From Alloyangia pacifica (GTDB taxonomy: Bacteria; Pseudomonadota; Alphaproteobacteria; Rhodobacterales; Rhodobacteraceae): a stretch of DNA of 64,000 nt. Positions within the stretch are counted from its first letter, which is position 1; every line of letters begins with the position of its first letter. The stretch spans positions 1-64,000 of the forward strand of contig NZ_JAIVKX010000003.1 in the NCBI RefSeq assembly GCF_020524285.1. Reading direction: 5' to 3'. Made by a program: the position numbers and the translations under genes. The notes below the pieces were generated by a model. It had not been told where the DNA came from. It worked only from the letters and a program-made list of their open reading frames with translations, and ran no database searches. Positions 18,962 to 27,992 of the stretch are shown here, piece after piece.

Positions 18962-19001
18962 GCCCACGGTAAGTCCGCTCCACCACTCACGGCTGCGCGA
19001 C

Positions 19002-19032
19002 GCCCCTTTGCCTTGATGGCAAAGGGGCTTTT
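19002..19032 (+). terminator. Intrinsic terminator after znuA
   Basis: An 11-bp perfect stem (GCCCCTTTGCC at 19002-19012 with 19018-19028), a TTGAT loop and a TTTT tail lie 40 bases after znuA. It separates the zinc regulon from the siderophore genes. Confidence 0.88.
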
Positions 19033-19150
19033 CCTCGTCTCATTTCCCGACTAATTAGCTTGGATAAAGGACGCGGGCGCCGCGTTGCCGGGGTGTGCCA
19101 CGCTCAGACCTCCCGGACCTCCCGGCGCCAGACCCGCGCAAGGAGCCCGG

Positions 19151-20152
19151 ATGCACATGCCCCTCGCCCACCTCAGCCGCCGCGGCTTCCTCGCCGGGGC
19201 CACCAGCCTGCTCGCCGCGCCGATGCTGCGCGCCGCCGAGGAGCTGCGCTTCGAGCACGCCTATGGCGAGACGGGTCTCGCGGCGCCGGCCAAGCGCGTC
19301 GTCTCGCTCGGCTACACCACGCAGGACAGCCTGCTTGCGCTCGGGGTCGTGCCGCAGGCGATCCGCTACTGGTACGGCGATCACCCCTACGGCGTCTGGC
19401 CCTGGGCGCAGCCGCTTCTCGGCGCTGCGCAGCCGGTGCTGATGACCGGAGAGGTCTCGATCGAGACCGTCGCCAGCCTCGCGCCGGATCTCATCGTCGG
19501 CATCGGTTCGGGCATCAGCCAGGCCGAATACGCGCTGCTCTCGCAGATCGCGCCGGTGTTGATGCAGGCACCGGAGTACACCACCTACGGCATGCCCTGG
19601 GACGCCGAGCTGCGCATGCTCGCCCGCGCCACCGGCACCACGGCGCGCGCCGAAACGCTGATCACCGAGCTGCGGGGCCAATTCGAGGCGCTGCGCGCCC
19701 GCCATCCCGACTGGCAGGGCCACAGCGCCGCCTGCGCCATCCATCAGGGTGGCCAGACCAGCGCCTTCCTCGCAAGCGACAGCCGGGTGCAGGTGCTGCG
19801 CGAGCTGGGCTTCCACCTGCCCGAGGCGCTGGCGCAGATGCAGGGGCCCGACGGTTTCTACACCGCGCTCTCGCCCGAGGACCTCTCGCCGATCGACGCC
19901 GACCTGCTGCTGTGGCTCTCGGGGGGCGGGCAGGCGGATGATCTGGCCGTCCTCGCCATGCGCCGCACCCTGCGCGCCAGCGCCGAGGGGCGCGAGGCCT
20001 TCTGCGACGCGCTGCTGTCGGGCGCACTCTCCTTCGGCAGTGTGCTGTCGATGCCCTACGCGCTGGAGCGGCTGGAGCCAGAGATCGCCGCGGCCCTCGA
20101 CGGCGACCCGGCAACGGTGGTGCCGAGCGCCGAGGAGGCCGGTCTGCTCTGA
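19151..20152 (+). CDS. Ferric-siderophore ABC transporter substrate-binding protein
   Basis: A 333-residue FecB/FepB-type periplasmic receptor. The N-terminus carries a twin-arginine signal (HLSRRGFLAGATSLLAAP), so it is probably exported folded. The fold follows with AKRVVSLGYTTQDSLLALGV, SIETVASLAPDLIVGIGSG and a C-terminal SVLSMPYALERLEPEIAAAL. The ATG at 19151 has AGGAG five bases upstream. It overlaps the permease start by one base (TGATG), making a receptor-permease-permease-ATPase-reductase operon. The siderophore is unknown; no TonB receptor is in the window. Confidence 0.92.
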   Translation: MHMPLAHLSRRGFLAGATSLLAAPMLRAAEELRFEHAYGETGLAAPAKRVVSLGYTTQDSLLALGVVPQAIRYWYGDHPYGVWPWAQPLLGAAQPVLMTGEVSIETVASLAPDLIVGIGSGISQAEYALLSQIAPVLMQAPEYTTYGMPWDAELRMLARATGTTARAETLITELRGQFEALRARHPDWQGHSAACAIHQGGQTSAFLASDSRVQVLRELGFHLPEALAQMQGPDGFYTALSPEDLSPIDADLLLWLSGGGQADDLAVLAMRRTLRASAEGREAFCDALLSGALSFGSVLSMPYALERLEPEIAAALDGDPATVVPSAEEAGLL

Positions 20153-21138
20153 TGCTCCGCCTGCTTGGCCTTCTCGCGCTGCTGGCGCTGGCACTGGTGC
20201 TCGCCCTGTCGGTCGGCGCGCGCCCGGTGACGCCGGCCGTGGCGCTGGAGGCGCTGCGCGCCTACGATCCGACCAACCCCGACCACGTGACCCTGATGGC
20301 GATCCGCCTGCCGCGGCTGGCGGCGGGGCTGATCGCCGGCGGCGCGCTCGGCGTCGCGGGCACGATCATGCAGGTGATGACCCGCAACCCGCTGGCCGAT
20401 CCCGGCCTTCTCGGGGTGAACTCCGGCGCCGCCTTCGCGCTGCTGATCGGTGCGACGGTGCTGGGCGCCCCGGACGCGGCCTCGGTGGCGCTGCTGACCT
20501 TTCCCGGCGCGGCGATGGCCTCGGCACTGGTGTTCATCCTCGGCGGCGGGCTGCGCGGCGACGTGGGGCCGGTGCGGCTGACGCTGGCCGGGGCGGCGCT
20601 GAACGCGCTGCTGCTGTCGCTGGTCACCGCCATCGTGCTGATCCGGCAGGACACGCTCGACATGTTCCGCTTCTGGGTGGCGGGCTCGCTGACCCAGGCC
20701 GCCAGCCGCCCGCTCCTGGAAATGGCGCTGATCGCCGGTGCCGGGGGCGTCTTCGCGCTGGCCGTCGCGCCGCAGATCGAGGCGCTCTCGCTCGGCGCGG
20801 CGCTGTCGCGCGGGCTCGGCACCAAGCCGCGCCGGGTGCAGGCCGCGGCGCTGGTGGTGGTGACGCTCTGCACCGGGGCGGCCGTGGCGGTGGCCGGGCC
20901 GATTGCCTTCCTCGGGCTGATGGTGCCGCCGCTCGCCCGCCTCGTCGCGGGCCACGCGCTGCGCCGCGAGCTTCTCGCCTCGGCCCTGCTGGGCGCGGCG
21001 CTCTTGCTCTTTGCCGACACGCTGGGCCGGGTGGTGATGCCGCCCGCCGAAGTCCGCGCGGGCATCATGACGGCGCTGATCGGCGGGCCGGTGTTCCTCT
21101 GGGTGGCGCGCCGCCTGCGCCCCGGGGCCACCGCATGA
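20152..21138 (+). CDS. Ferric-siderophore ABC transporter permease (FecC/FecD family), first
   Basis: A 328-residue FecCD-family permease with about nine or ten membrane segments. Family motifs are IRLPRLAAGLIAGGALGVAG, MTRNPLADPGLLGVNSGAAF and the ATPase-coupling stretch VAGPIAFLGLMVPPLARL. It pairs with the permease encoded immediately downstream to form the heterodimeric channel. It overlaps the receptor stop by one base and the next permease by ATGA. Confidence 0.93.
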   Translation: MLRLLGLLALLALALVLALSVGARPVTPAVALEALRAYDPTNPDHVTLMAIRLPRLAAGLIAGGALGVAGTIMQVMTRNPLADPGLLGVNSGAAFALLIGATVLGAPDAASVALLTFPGAAMASALVFILGGGLRGDVGPVRLTLAGAALNALLLSLVTAIVLIRQDTLDMFRFWVAGSLTQAASRPLLEMALIAGAGGVFALAVAPQIEALSLGAALSRGLGTKPRRVQAAALVVVTLCTGAAVAVAGPIAFLGLMVPPLARLVAGHALRRELLASALLGAALLLFADTLGRVVMPPAEVRAGIMTALIGGPVFLWVARRLRPGATA

Positions 21139-22112
21139 GAGGCGCGCTGACCCTCTGCCTGCTGCTGCTCGCCGCGACGCTGGCGGCGCTGATGCTGGGG
21201 CCGGTGCGGCTGAGCCCGGCGCTGCTCTGGCAGGGGCTGAGCAGTGGCGAGGGCCCCGGCGCGCTGGTGCTGGGCACGATCCGCGGCCCGCGGGTGCTGA
21301 CGGCGCTCGGCGCGGGGGCGGTGCTGGGCCTGTCCGGCGCGCTCTTCCAGGCGCTCTTCCGCAACCCGCTGGCAGCGCCGGACATCATGGGCTTCACCGC
21401 CGGTGCCGGGCTGACCATCATCGCCGCCATCGCGCTCGGCCTCACCCTGCCGCCGCCGCTGCTGGCGGCGGGCGGCGGTCTGGTGGCGGCGCTGCTGGTC
21501 GTGCTGCTGTCGCAGCGCCGGGGCCATGCGACGCCGCCGCTGACCATGATCCTCGTCGGGCTCGGCATCGGCTTCATCGCCTCGGCGCTGTCGAGCTTCC
21601 TGCTGACCCTGCTGCCGCACCCGCAGGCCGCCGAGGCGCAACGCTGGCTGACCGGCTCGCTGGCGGCGCGCGACTGGACCCACGTGGCGCAGGTCTGGCT
21701 CATCGGCGCTGCGCTCACAGCGCTGGCGCTGGCGCAGCTGCGCCGCCTGGCGGCGCTGGAGCTGGGAGAGGACCTGGCCGCCGGGCTCGGCCTGCGGGTC
21801 GGGCGGGCGCGCCTGGCGCTGGCCGGAACCGCCGTGCTGTTGGCGGCGGCGGGCGTGGCGGTGGCCGGTCCGGTGCCCTTCATCGCGCTGATGTCCGGCC
21901 CGCTCGGCGCGCGGCTTACCGGCGCGCAGCGCCTGCAGGGGCGGATGCTCTCCGCCGCGGGCACCGGCGCGCTGGTGCTGGTGGTGGCAGATCTTGCCGC
22001 CCGCGCGGCGCTACCGGGCATCCAGCTGCCCGCCGGGGTGATGACTGGCCTGCTGGGCGCCCCCTACCTGCTCTGGCGCCTGTCGCGCGAAATGGAGAAA
22101 GGCGAGCTATGA
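21135..22112 (+). CDS. Ferric-siderophore ABC transporter permease, second
   Basis: A 325-residue FecCD-family permease paralogous to its upstream neighbour. Motifs include IRGPRVLTALGAGAVLGLSG, LFRNPLAAPDIMGFTAGAG and VAGPVPFIALMSGPLGARL. The start at 21135 gives an ATGA overlap with the first permease. Compared with usual family members, the VPHxAR-type loop near the coupling helix is altered to SGPLGAR, which may reflect a specialised pair. The stop overlaps the ATPase start by four bases. Confidence 0.92.
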   Translation: MRGALTLCLLLLAATLAALMLGPVRLSPALLWQGLSSGEGPGALVLGTIRGPRVLTALGAGAVLGLSGALFQALFRNPLAAPDIMGFTAGAGLTIIAAIALGLTLPPPLLAAGGGLVAALLVVLLSQRRGHATPPLTMILVGLGIGFIASALSSFLLTLLPHPQAAEAQRWLTGSLAARDWTHVAQVWLIGAALTALALAQLRRLAALELGEDLAAGLGLRVGRARLALAGTAVLLAAAGVAVAGPVPFIALMSGPLGARLTGAQRLQGRMLSAAGTGALVLVVADLAARAALPGIQLPAGVMTGLLGAPYLLWRLSREMEKGEL

Positions 22113-22921
22113 CCCTCGACATGCACACCGGCCTCCGCGACCGCCCGCATGGCGGCCTCACCGCCGAACGCCTCTCGCTGGGCTATGCCGAGCGCCCGGT
22201 GATCTCGGAGCTGTCGCTCGATCTGCCGCGCGGCGCGATGACCGCGATCCTCGGCCCGAACGGCTGCGGCAAGTCCACCCTGCTGCGCGCCATGGCGCGG
22301 CTGCTCGCGCCCTCCGCCGGGCGCGTGCTGCTCGACGGCGAGGACATCCACCGACGCGACACCCGCGCGCTGGCCCGCGAACTGGCGATCCTGCCGCAAT
22401 CCCCCATCGCCCCCGAGGGCATCACCGTCGCCGACCTCGTCAAGCGCGGCCGCACGCCCTGGCGCGGCCTCTTCACCCCCTGGCGTGGCGAGGATGCGAC
22501 CGCTTGCGCCGAGGCGCTCGCCGCCGTGCAGATGACCGAGTTCGCCGAGCGCCCCCTCGGCGAGCTTTCCGGCGGCCAGCGCCAGAGAGCCTGGATCGCG
22601 CTGGTGCTGGCGCAGGCCGCGCCGCTGCTGCTGCTCGACGAGCCGACCACCTATCTCGACCTCGTGCACCAGATCGACGTGCTGGCGCTGCTGCGCCGGC
22701 GCAACCGCGAGGCCGGGCTGACCGTGGTCTCGGTGCTGCACGACCTGAACCTCGCGGCGCGCTTCTCCGACCGGCTGGTGCTGCTGGGCCGCGATGGCCT
22801 CATTGCCACCGGCACCCCCTGGGAGGTGCTGACACCCGCCAACCTGCAGACCGCCTTCGGCCTTGCCGCTCGGGTCGATCCCGACCCGGTGACCGGCACG
22901 CCGATGATCATCCCGCTCTGA
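22109..22921 (+). CDS. Ferric-siderophore ABC transporter ATPase (FecE/FepC family)
   Basis: A 270-residue ABC ATPase for siderophore uptake. Walker A is GPNGCGKST, the Q-loop region is LPQSPIAPEGITVADLVKRGR (a FepC/FhuC hallmark), the signature is LSGGQRQRAW, Walker B is LLLLDEPTTYLD, and the switch His is in VLHDLNLAARF. It starts 4 bases inside the permease gene. Fifteen bases separate it from the siderophore reductase, with GAGAGGAG in between as the ribosome site. Confidence 0.95.
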   Translation: MTLDMHTGLRDRPHGGLTAERLSLGYAERPVISELSLDLPRGAMTAILGPNGCGKSTLLRAMARLLAPSAGRVLLDGEDIHRRDTRALARELAILPQSPIAPEGITVADLVKRGRTPWRGLFTPWRGEDATACAEALAAVQMTEFAERPLGELSGGQRQRAWIALVLAQAAPLLLLDEPTTYLDLVHQIDVLALLRRRNREAGLTVVSVLHDLNLAARFSDRLVLLGRDGLIATGTPWEVLTPANLQTAFGLAARVDPDPVTGTPMIIPL

Positions 22922-22936
22922 GCGAGAGGAGAGCAC

Positions 22937-23965
22937 ATGACCCTGCACCGCCCCGTCTCGACCAGCCGCTTCGACGGCGCGCTGCCGGAAGGCTTCGTCA
23001 CCCGGCTGCGCGCCCAGCTCGAAGACTACGGCATCCCGCTGGAGCAGCGCGGCACGCAGCTCACCGCCCGCTATGCCCAGGCCGAAATCGACCTGCGGCT
23101 CGACCACACCGGCTTCGCCGTGCAGATCGCCGCCGAGGGCGAGGTACCCCTGCACCAGTGCCGCGAGAGCATGATCTACTTCCTCGACCTGGCTTTGCCC
23201 GAGGCCAGCACGCGCATGACCTGGAGCGGCATCGGCGCCACCCGCACGCCGCCGAACTTCCACCTCGCGAGCGTGCTCGGCACGCGGCGCATCACCCCGA
23301 ACTTCCTGCGCGTCGAGATGGCCTGCGAGGGCATCGCCGCGCTGCTGACCGGCGGCATGCATTTCTCGCTGCTGCTGCCGCCCGAGGGGACCAGCCCGCG
23401 CTGGCCCGAGCTGACCGAGCAGGGGCGCACGATCTGGCCCGACGGCGCCTGCGCGCTGCACCGGGCGGCCTATACCTTCGTCTGGCTCGACGCCGAGGCG
23501 GGGCGGTTTGCCTTCGACATCTTCGAGCATGAGGGCGGGCGCACCACCGACTGGGCGCGGCGCGCGGTTCCGGGCGAGACGGTCGGCGTGATGGGACCGG
23601 GCGGCGGCGATTTCCCCGAGGCGACGCATCTGCTGCTCGCCGGGGACGAGACCGCCCTGCCCGCCATCCGCCGCATCCTCGAACACGCGCCGGCAAACGC
23701 GCGCGGAACGGTGATCCTCGAGACGGCGTCGGAGCAGGACCGCCCTGCGCTGACCGTGCCCGAGGGCATAGAACTGCGCTGGCTCTCCCGCGGCGACGCT
23801 GGCGGGCTGGCCGCCGCGCTGGAAGAGATCACCGACATTGAGGACGGGCAATTCGTCTGGGTCGCCGCCGAGAAAGCCATCGCCCGCACCGCCAAGGCCC
23901 GGTTCAAGGCCCTCGGGCTGCCGCGCGAGCGGGGGTATTTCTCGGCCTACTGGATCAAGGGCTGA
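22937..23965 (+). CDS. Siderophore-interacting (ferric-siderophore reductase) protein
   Basis: A 342-residue cytosolic flavoprotein of the SIP family, which reduces Fe3+-siderophore with NAD(P)H or ferredoxin to release iron. Residues ~15-100 resemble a DUF2218 domain. The FAD-binding barrel runs from RRITPNFLRVEM and MHFSLLLPPEG. The NAD(P)-binding lobe holds VGVMGPGGGDFPEATHLLLAGDETALPAIRRIL, and the C-terminus KARFKALGLPRERGYFSAYWIKG is the SIP signature. It closes the siderophore operon, which explains how imported iron is freed. Confidence 0.94.
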   Translation: MTLHRPVSTSRFDGALPEGFVTRLRAQLEDYGIPLEQRGTQLTARYAQAEIDLRLDHTGFAVQIAAEGEVPLHQCRESMIYFLDLALPEASTRMTWSGIGATRTPPNFHLASVLGTRRITPNFLRVEMACEGIAALLTGGMHFSLLLPPEGTSPRWPELTEQGRTIWPDGACALHRAAYTFVWLDAEAGRFAFDIFEHEGGRTTDWARRAVPGETVGVMGPGGGDFPEATHLLLAGDETALPAIRRILEHAPANARGTVILETASEQDRPALTVPEGIELRWLSRGDAGGLAAALEEITDIEDGQFVWVAAEKAIARTAKARFKALGLPRERGYFSAYWIKG

Positions 23966-23996
23966 GCCCGGCCCACCAGCACGGCAACGCCGGGTC

Positions 23997-24773
23997 TCAG
24001 ACCCCGCCGGTGCGCCCCGGGAAGACCTCCAGCGTCACGCCCGCCTCCTCGAGCGCCGCGCGCACCGCACGGGCGATCTGCAGCGCCGTCTTGCCGTCGC
24101 CATGCAAGCAGATGGTGTCCACCGCCGCCGGGGTGTGTTTGCCGCTCTCGGTGATGATCGCCCCGGCTTGCACCATCTTCACCATGCGCGCCGCCGCCAG
24201 TTCGGCGTCATGGATCACCGCGCCGGGCAGCGACCGATCGACCAGCGTCGCGTCGTCGTTGTAGGCGCGGTCTGCAAAGATCTCACCGGCCCAGCGGCAA
24301 CCCAGCTCCTCGACCGCCGCCTGCTGCTGCGTCGCCGCCAGCACCATGACGATGATCTCGGGATCGACCGAAAGCGCGCCCTCGTAGGCCGCCAGCGCCA
24401 TGCCCTTGTCCTCGGCGCACATGTTGGCCAGTGCGCCGTGCAGCTTCAGGTGCCGCACCCTGCCGCCCGCCATGCCGGCCATCGCCTGTGCCGCGCCAAG
24501 CTGGTAGGCGGTCAGGTTGCGCAGGCTGGCCGACGAGAGCTGCATGCGCCGCCGCCCGAAACCCTGCAGGTCGGGAAAGCCCGGATGCGCGCCGATGCCG
24601 GTACCGCGCTCGACCGCCAGCTTCATCGTCGCCGCCATGACGTCGGGATCGCTGGCGTGGAAGCCGCAGGCGATATTCGCCGAGGTGATCACCTCCAGAA
24701 GCGCCGCATCCTGTCCCATGACCCAGGGACCGAAGCTCTCCCCCATATCCGCGTTGAGATCGACGCTGGTCAT
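23997..24773 (-). CDS. pxpA: 5-oxoprolinase subunit A (LamB/YcsF family)
   Basis: A 258-residue PxpA. With PxpB and PxpC it hydrolyses 5-oxoproline (pyroglutamate), a spontaneous damage product of glutamine and glutamate, to glutamate using ATP. Signatures are VDLNADMGESFGPW, SANIACGFHASDP, GAHPGFPDLQGFGRR and VRHLKLHGALANMC. It is the last gene of a pxpBCA operon; the gap after pxpC is 27 bases. Confidence 0.95.
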   Translation of the reverse strand: MTSVDLNADMGESFGPWVMGQDAALLEVITSANIACGFHASDPDVMAATMKLAVERGTGIGAHPGFPDLQGFGRRRMQLSSASLRNLTAYQLGAAQAMAGMAGGRVRHLKLHGALANMCAEDKGMALAAYEGALSVDPEIIVMVLAATQQQAAVEELGCRWAGEIFADRAYNDDATLVDRSLPGAVIHDAELAAARMVKMVQAGAIITESGKHTPAAVDTICLHGDGKTALQIARAVRAALEEAGVTLEVFPGRTGGV

Positions 24774-24800
24774 CCCGCGCTCCCCTATTGCCTGTCGTGT

Positions 24801-25826
24801 CTAGTGATCGTGATGTTCGCCGTTGGAAAACCCGCTGACCAGCTTGTAGCCCAGCAGGTCGGGCACGTCGCCCGGATGGCGCACCAGCGGCTCGACCCGG
24901 CGCGGCAGGTCTTTCAGCGAGGCGCGATAGGCCGCCTCGGCGGCCAGCGCCTCCTCCATGCTCACGAAGCCGAAGCGCAGCTCGGCCCCGGCCGGCGCCT
25001 GCGCGATGCGCGGCAGGTCGGCGGGAATCACCGTGGCAAGGCGCGGATAGCCCCCCGTCGTCTGGCACTCGGCCAGCAGCACGAAGGGCGCGCCGTCGCC
25101 GGTCACCTGGATGTCGCCGGGGGTGATGATCTCCGAAACCACCGAGAGCCCGCCCTCGACACCGAAGGGCGCCCCCTCGGGCACCACCTTGACGCCCATG
25201 CGGTTGGCGCGGGCGTCGCGGGTGAAGCGGGCGGTCTCGAGCCGCGCGCGCTGCTCTTCGGGAAAGAGCCGGGTCTGCAGGCTCTCGACGACGCGCAAAG
25301 CGCCGCCCGAGAAACGGTCCTCGACCGGCAGCTTGCGCGCCACCGCGCCGCCCCGGTCCTCGCCCACGGGAATGCGGTCGCCCGCCTCGACCGCCCGGCC
25401 CAGCCCGGCGGTGAGATGCGCCGAGACCGCGCCCAGGAGTTCCTCGGGCACGAGGCCGCCGCCCACCGAGAGGTAGCCATAGGCCCCGGCCTGCAGCGGC
25501 CCGATCTCCAGCACCGCCCCCTGGGGCAGCGCGTGGCAGGCGTGCCATGGGACCGGCGCGCCGTCGATGCTGGCGCGCATCGGCGCGCCGGTGAGGGCAA
25601 TGCGCAGATCGCAGCCCGCCTCGAAGCGCCCGCCGATGCCGCCCATCTCCAGCGCCGCGCTCTCGCCCTGCCCGAGCAGCGCCGCGGCCTCGGCCAGCGC
25701 CAGCCGGTCCATCGCGCCGCCGCGCGAGAGCCCGTAGGCGATCCAGCCCGGGCGCCCGCCGTCCTGCACGGTGACCGCTGGCCCCGCGCGATGCACGATC
25801 AGCTCGCGGTGCGCGGTCCCGGTCAT
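24801..25826 (-). CDS. pxpC: 5-oxoprolinase subunit C (biotin-dependent carboxylase-like)
   Basis: A 341-residue PxpC/KipA protein. The family landmarks are TVQDGGRPGWIAYGLSRGGAMD, LEMGGIGGRFEA, the central YGYLSVGGGL and the C-terminal IQVTGDGAPFVLLAECQTTGGYPRLATVI. The extreme C-terminus is His-rich (GEHHDH). It overlaps pxpB by ATGA, so the two are made stoichiometrically, as expected for the PxpBC complex that phosphorylates oxoproline. Confidence 0.94.
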   Translation of the reverse strand: MTGTAHRELIVHRAGPAVTVQDGGRPGWIAYGLSRGGAMDRLALAEAAALLGQGESAALEMGGIGGRFEAGCDLRIALTGAPMRASIDGAPVPWHACHALPQGAVLEIGPLQAGAYGYLSVGGGLVPEELLGAVSAHLTAGLGRAVEAGDRIPVGEDRGGAVARKLPVEDRFSGGALRVVESLQTRLFPEEQRARLETARFTRDARANRMGVKVVPEGAPFGVEGGLSVVSEIITPGDIQVTGDGAPFVLLAECQTTGGYPRLATVIPADLPRIAQAPAGAELRFGFVSMEEALAAEAAYRASLKDLPRRVEPLVRHPGDVPDLLGYKLVSGFSNGEHHDH

Positions 25827-26560
25827 GGCAGCGCCTCCCAGGTGGCGCCGCCCTCGGGGTCATCGCACATCTTGGCAAAGACCTCCTCCGAGACCTGCGG
25901 GAATTCCACCTCGTCCCCCGGTGCCAGCAGGAAGGGCCGCTCGGCGCCCAGCCGGAACAGCGGCGCGGCGGTCTGGCCGACGTGGCGCCAGCCGGTGGGC
26001 GCGGTGACCGAGAAGATCACGAACTGCCGGATCGCCAGCACCAGCGCGCCCTGCGGCACGCGCGGGGTCAGCGCCTGCTGGCGCGGGATGTTCCAGGCCT
26101 CGGGCAGCTCGCCGAGATAGGGCTGACCCGGCGCGAAACCCAGCGCCGTCACCCGGACCCGCGCCGCGGAGAGCGAAGCCACCGCCTCGGCCTCGGACAT
26201 GCCCGCGGCCTGCGCCGCCTCGCCGAGCTGCGGCGCGAGGCTGCCGCCGTAGACCGTGGGAATGCGGTGCAGCCGCCGCCCATGCGGCAGCTCCGCCCGA
26301 AGCCAGTCGCGCGAAGCGATCAGCCCGCGCAGCCGCGCCTCGAGCGTGGCATGGCTCAGCGCCAGGGGATCGAACCGCAGGTAGGCCGAGACCAGCGACG
26401 AGGAAATCTCCTCCACTCCATCCCAGCTTTCACGTTCGAGCGCGGCACGAAAGGCCAGCGCGGCACGATTGGCGGCCTCGCCGAGCCGGTCGCCGAAGCT
26501 CACCAGCATGCCGTCGATGCCGGCGGTCCGCAGCAGGGGGTAGGAGTACGTGTCAGTCAT
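25823..26560 (-). CDS. pxpB: 5-oxoprolinase subunit B (KipI-like)
   Basis: A 245-residue PxpB/KipI protein. Recognisable parts are LLVSFGD-type start (DGMLVSFGDRL), the cyclophilin-like domain with IPTVYGGSLAPQLGEAAQ, and the ALGFAPGQPYLGELPE, LTPRVPQGALVLAIRQ and VTAPTGWRHVGQT blocks. The start MTDTYSYP at 26560 is preferred; an upstream in-frame start at 26602 adds unrelated residues. First gene of pxpBCA. Confidence 0.94.
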   Translation of the reverse strand: MTDTYSYPLLRTAGIDGMLVSFGDRLGEAANRAALAFRAALERESWDGVEEISSSLVSAYLRFDPLALSHATLEARLRGLIASRDWLRAELPHGRRLHRIPTVYGGSLAPQLGEAAQAAGMSEAEAVASLSAARVRVTALGFAPGQPYLGELPEAWNIPRQQALTPRVPQGALVLAIRQFVIFSVTAPTGWRHVGQTAAPLFRLGAERPFLLAPGDEVEFPQVSEEVFAKMCDDPEGGATWEALP

Positions 26561-26640
26561 GCGCCGGACGTTAGCGCAGTCCCGGGCCGCTGCAACAGGC
26601 AATGGCGTCCTTCCGCGACGGCGTCTCGGCTTTTCGCCTA

Positions 26641-26700
26641 GGCAAAAATATCCCGGGGGAGTCGCGCGCAGCGCGGCGGGGGCAGAGCCCCCCCGCTACC
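26641..26700. repeat. GC-rich palindromic intergenic repeat, copy 1
   Basis: The element runs from AAAAATATCCCGGGGGAGTC through GCGCAGCGCGGCGGGGGCAG to the 3' end AGCCCCCCCGC. The inner GGGGGC/GCCCCC arms can fold. The reverse complement matches copy 2 at 29917-29977 along its whole length, including the ATATTT end. A degenerate half copy (GGCAGGGGCAGAGCCCC) lies near 26722. It occupies the pxpB-yacG gap and may act as a terminator for yacG. Confidence 0.75.
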
Positions 26701-26747
26701 CTCAACAGCCGCGCATTGCCCGGCAGGGGCAGAGCCCCGCGGCGCGT

Positions 26748-26936
26748 TCAGTGTCGGGTCTGCTTGGTGCGCTCGCGTTCCGCGGCCTCGATTGCCTCTT
26801 CGACGTCCTGCGGATCCTCGGACGGCACGGCGTAGCTGCCCGACATCCACTTCGCCAGATCGACATCGGCGCAGCGCTTCGAGCAGAAGGGGCGGTATTT
26901 CTCGTCGGTCGGCTTGGCGCAGATCGGACAGCTCAT
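26748..26936 (-). CDS. yacG: DNA gyrase inhibitor YacG
   Basis: A 62-residue zinc-ribbon protein. The zinc site is CPICAKP at the N-terminus and PFCSKRCADVDLAKW in the middle, giving four Cys ligands. The acidic C-terminal tail matches the family segment that contacts gyrase. It overlaps the upstream ribonuclease gene by four bases, an arrangement common in alphaproteobacteria. Confidence 0.93.
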   Translation of the reverse strand: MSCPICAKPTDEKYRPFCSKRCADVDLAKWMSGSYAVPSEDPQDVEEAIEAAERERTKQTRH

Positions 26937-27976
26937 GGCAGCATCCCCGGTTTCAGCACCTCGCTCAGCGGCACGCGCTCGCGCTTGCGCTGCAGCTCCA
27001 TGAGCCCCAGCTGGGTCCAGCCGGCGAGGATGGTTTCGGTGGCATCGGTCTTCAGCGCGGCGCGCAGCACGCTCTCGACCTGGCGGCGCTCCTTCTTCGG
27101 CATCGGGGCGAGATCGACGATGACCTGCCCGCCGAGACCGCGCAGGCGCAGCTGCCGCGGCAACTCGCGCAGGGCGGCGATATTGGCCTTGAGCCCCGCC
27201 GCCGGAGAGGTGTCGCCGCCGGTGTTGACGTCGACCGCGACCAGCGCGCGGGTCGGCTCGACGCTCATCGAGCCGCCGCCGGGCAGCGGCACCAGCGGGC
27301 GTTGCAGCGCGGCGATCATCTCGTGCACGTCGTGGCGCTCGAAGGCGCCCGGCTCTGCGTCCACGTCGCCCTCTTCCCACTCGCGCCAGGCCATCGAGTG
27401 CGGCCCGTCGCCCGCGACCAGCAGCTCGGCCTTGCCCGAGACATCCGCCATCACCTGCTCGCAGAGCTGGGCCATGGCGGCGATGTCCTCGGCGATGTCA
27501 TCCGGATCGCCCTCGGCGCAGGAGGAGCGCAGGATCAGCCCGTTCTCGGCGTCCTTGGCACCCGGCATCACCTCGTGGGCGATCTCCAGCAGGCTCTCGC
27601 GGATGTCCTCGTCCTTGATGCGGCGCGAGATGTTCAGCCCCGGCGCGCCCGGCGTGACGATGGCGTAGCGCGACTTGAAGAGGATGCGGGTGGTGACGGG
27701 AATCGCCTTGCCCGGCTCGGCGAAGCCGGTGACCTGCACGATCAGCGGCTGGCCGGGCGCGAGCCCCTTGACCTGCCGCAGGAAGGCCGAGCCCTCGGGC
27801 GTGTCGAGGAACATGCCGCCCTGCCCCTTCATCGGGCGCTGCGCGATGCCGCGGTAGATGGTGCCCGGGCGCGCGTGATCGCTCTCGATCAGCAGGTCCT
27901 CGAGCTTGCCGTCGACGATCAGCGCGGCGGCTTCCGCCTCGCCGAGGTGGTCGAGCGCAATGGTGCGTCCCTTCAT
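26933..27976 (-). CDS. Ribonuclease E/G family protein, short form
   Basis: At 347 residues this is well short of Escherichia coli RNase G (~490). An N-terminal S1-like remnant is seen in GTIYRGIAQRPMKGQGGMFL. The two metal-binding catalytic aspartates of the RNase E/G fold are conserved: Asp249 in VAVDVNTGGD and Asp288 in QVIVDLAPM. The Zn-link Cys pair and C-terminal scaffold are missing. It probably cleaves structured RNA 5' ends, but dimer-only assembly is likely. It follows maf and precedes yacG (4-base overlap). Confidence 0.9.
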   Translation of the reverse strand: MKGRTIALDHLGEAEAAALIVDGKLEDLLIESDHARPGTIYRGIAQRPMKGQGGMFLDTPEGSAFLRQVKGLAPGQPLIVQVTGFAEPGKAIPVTTRILFKSRYAIVTPGAPGLNISRRIKDEDIRESLLEIAHEVMPGAKDAENGLILRSSCAEGDPDDIAEDIAAMAQLCEQVMADVSGKAELLVAGDGPHSMAWREWEEGDVDAEPGAFERHDVHEMIAALQRPLVPLPGGGSMSVEPTRALVAVDVNTGGDTSPAAGLKANIAALRELPRQLRLRGLGGQVIVDLAPMPKKERRQVESVLRAALKTDATETILAGWTQLGLMELQRKRERVPLSEVLKPGMLP

Positions 27977-27992
27977 GCGAGGCCCCTTTTGG

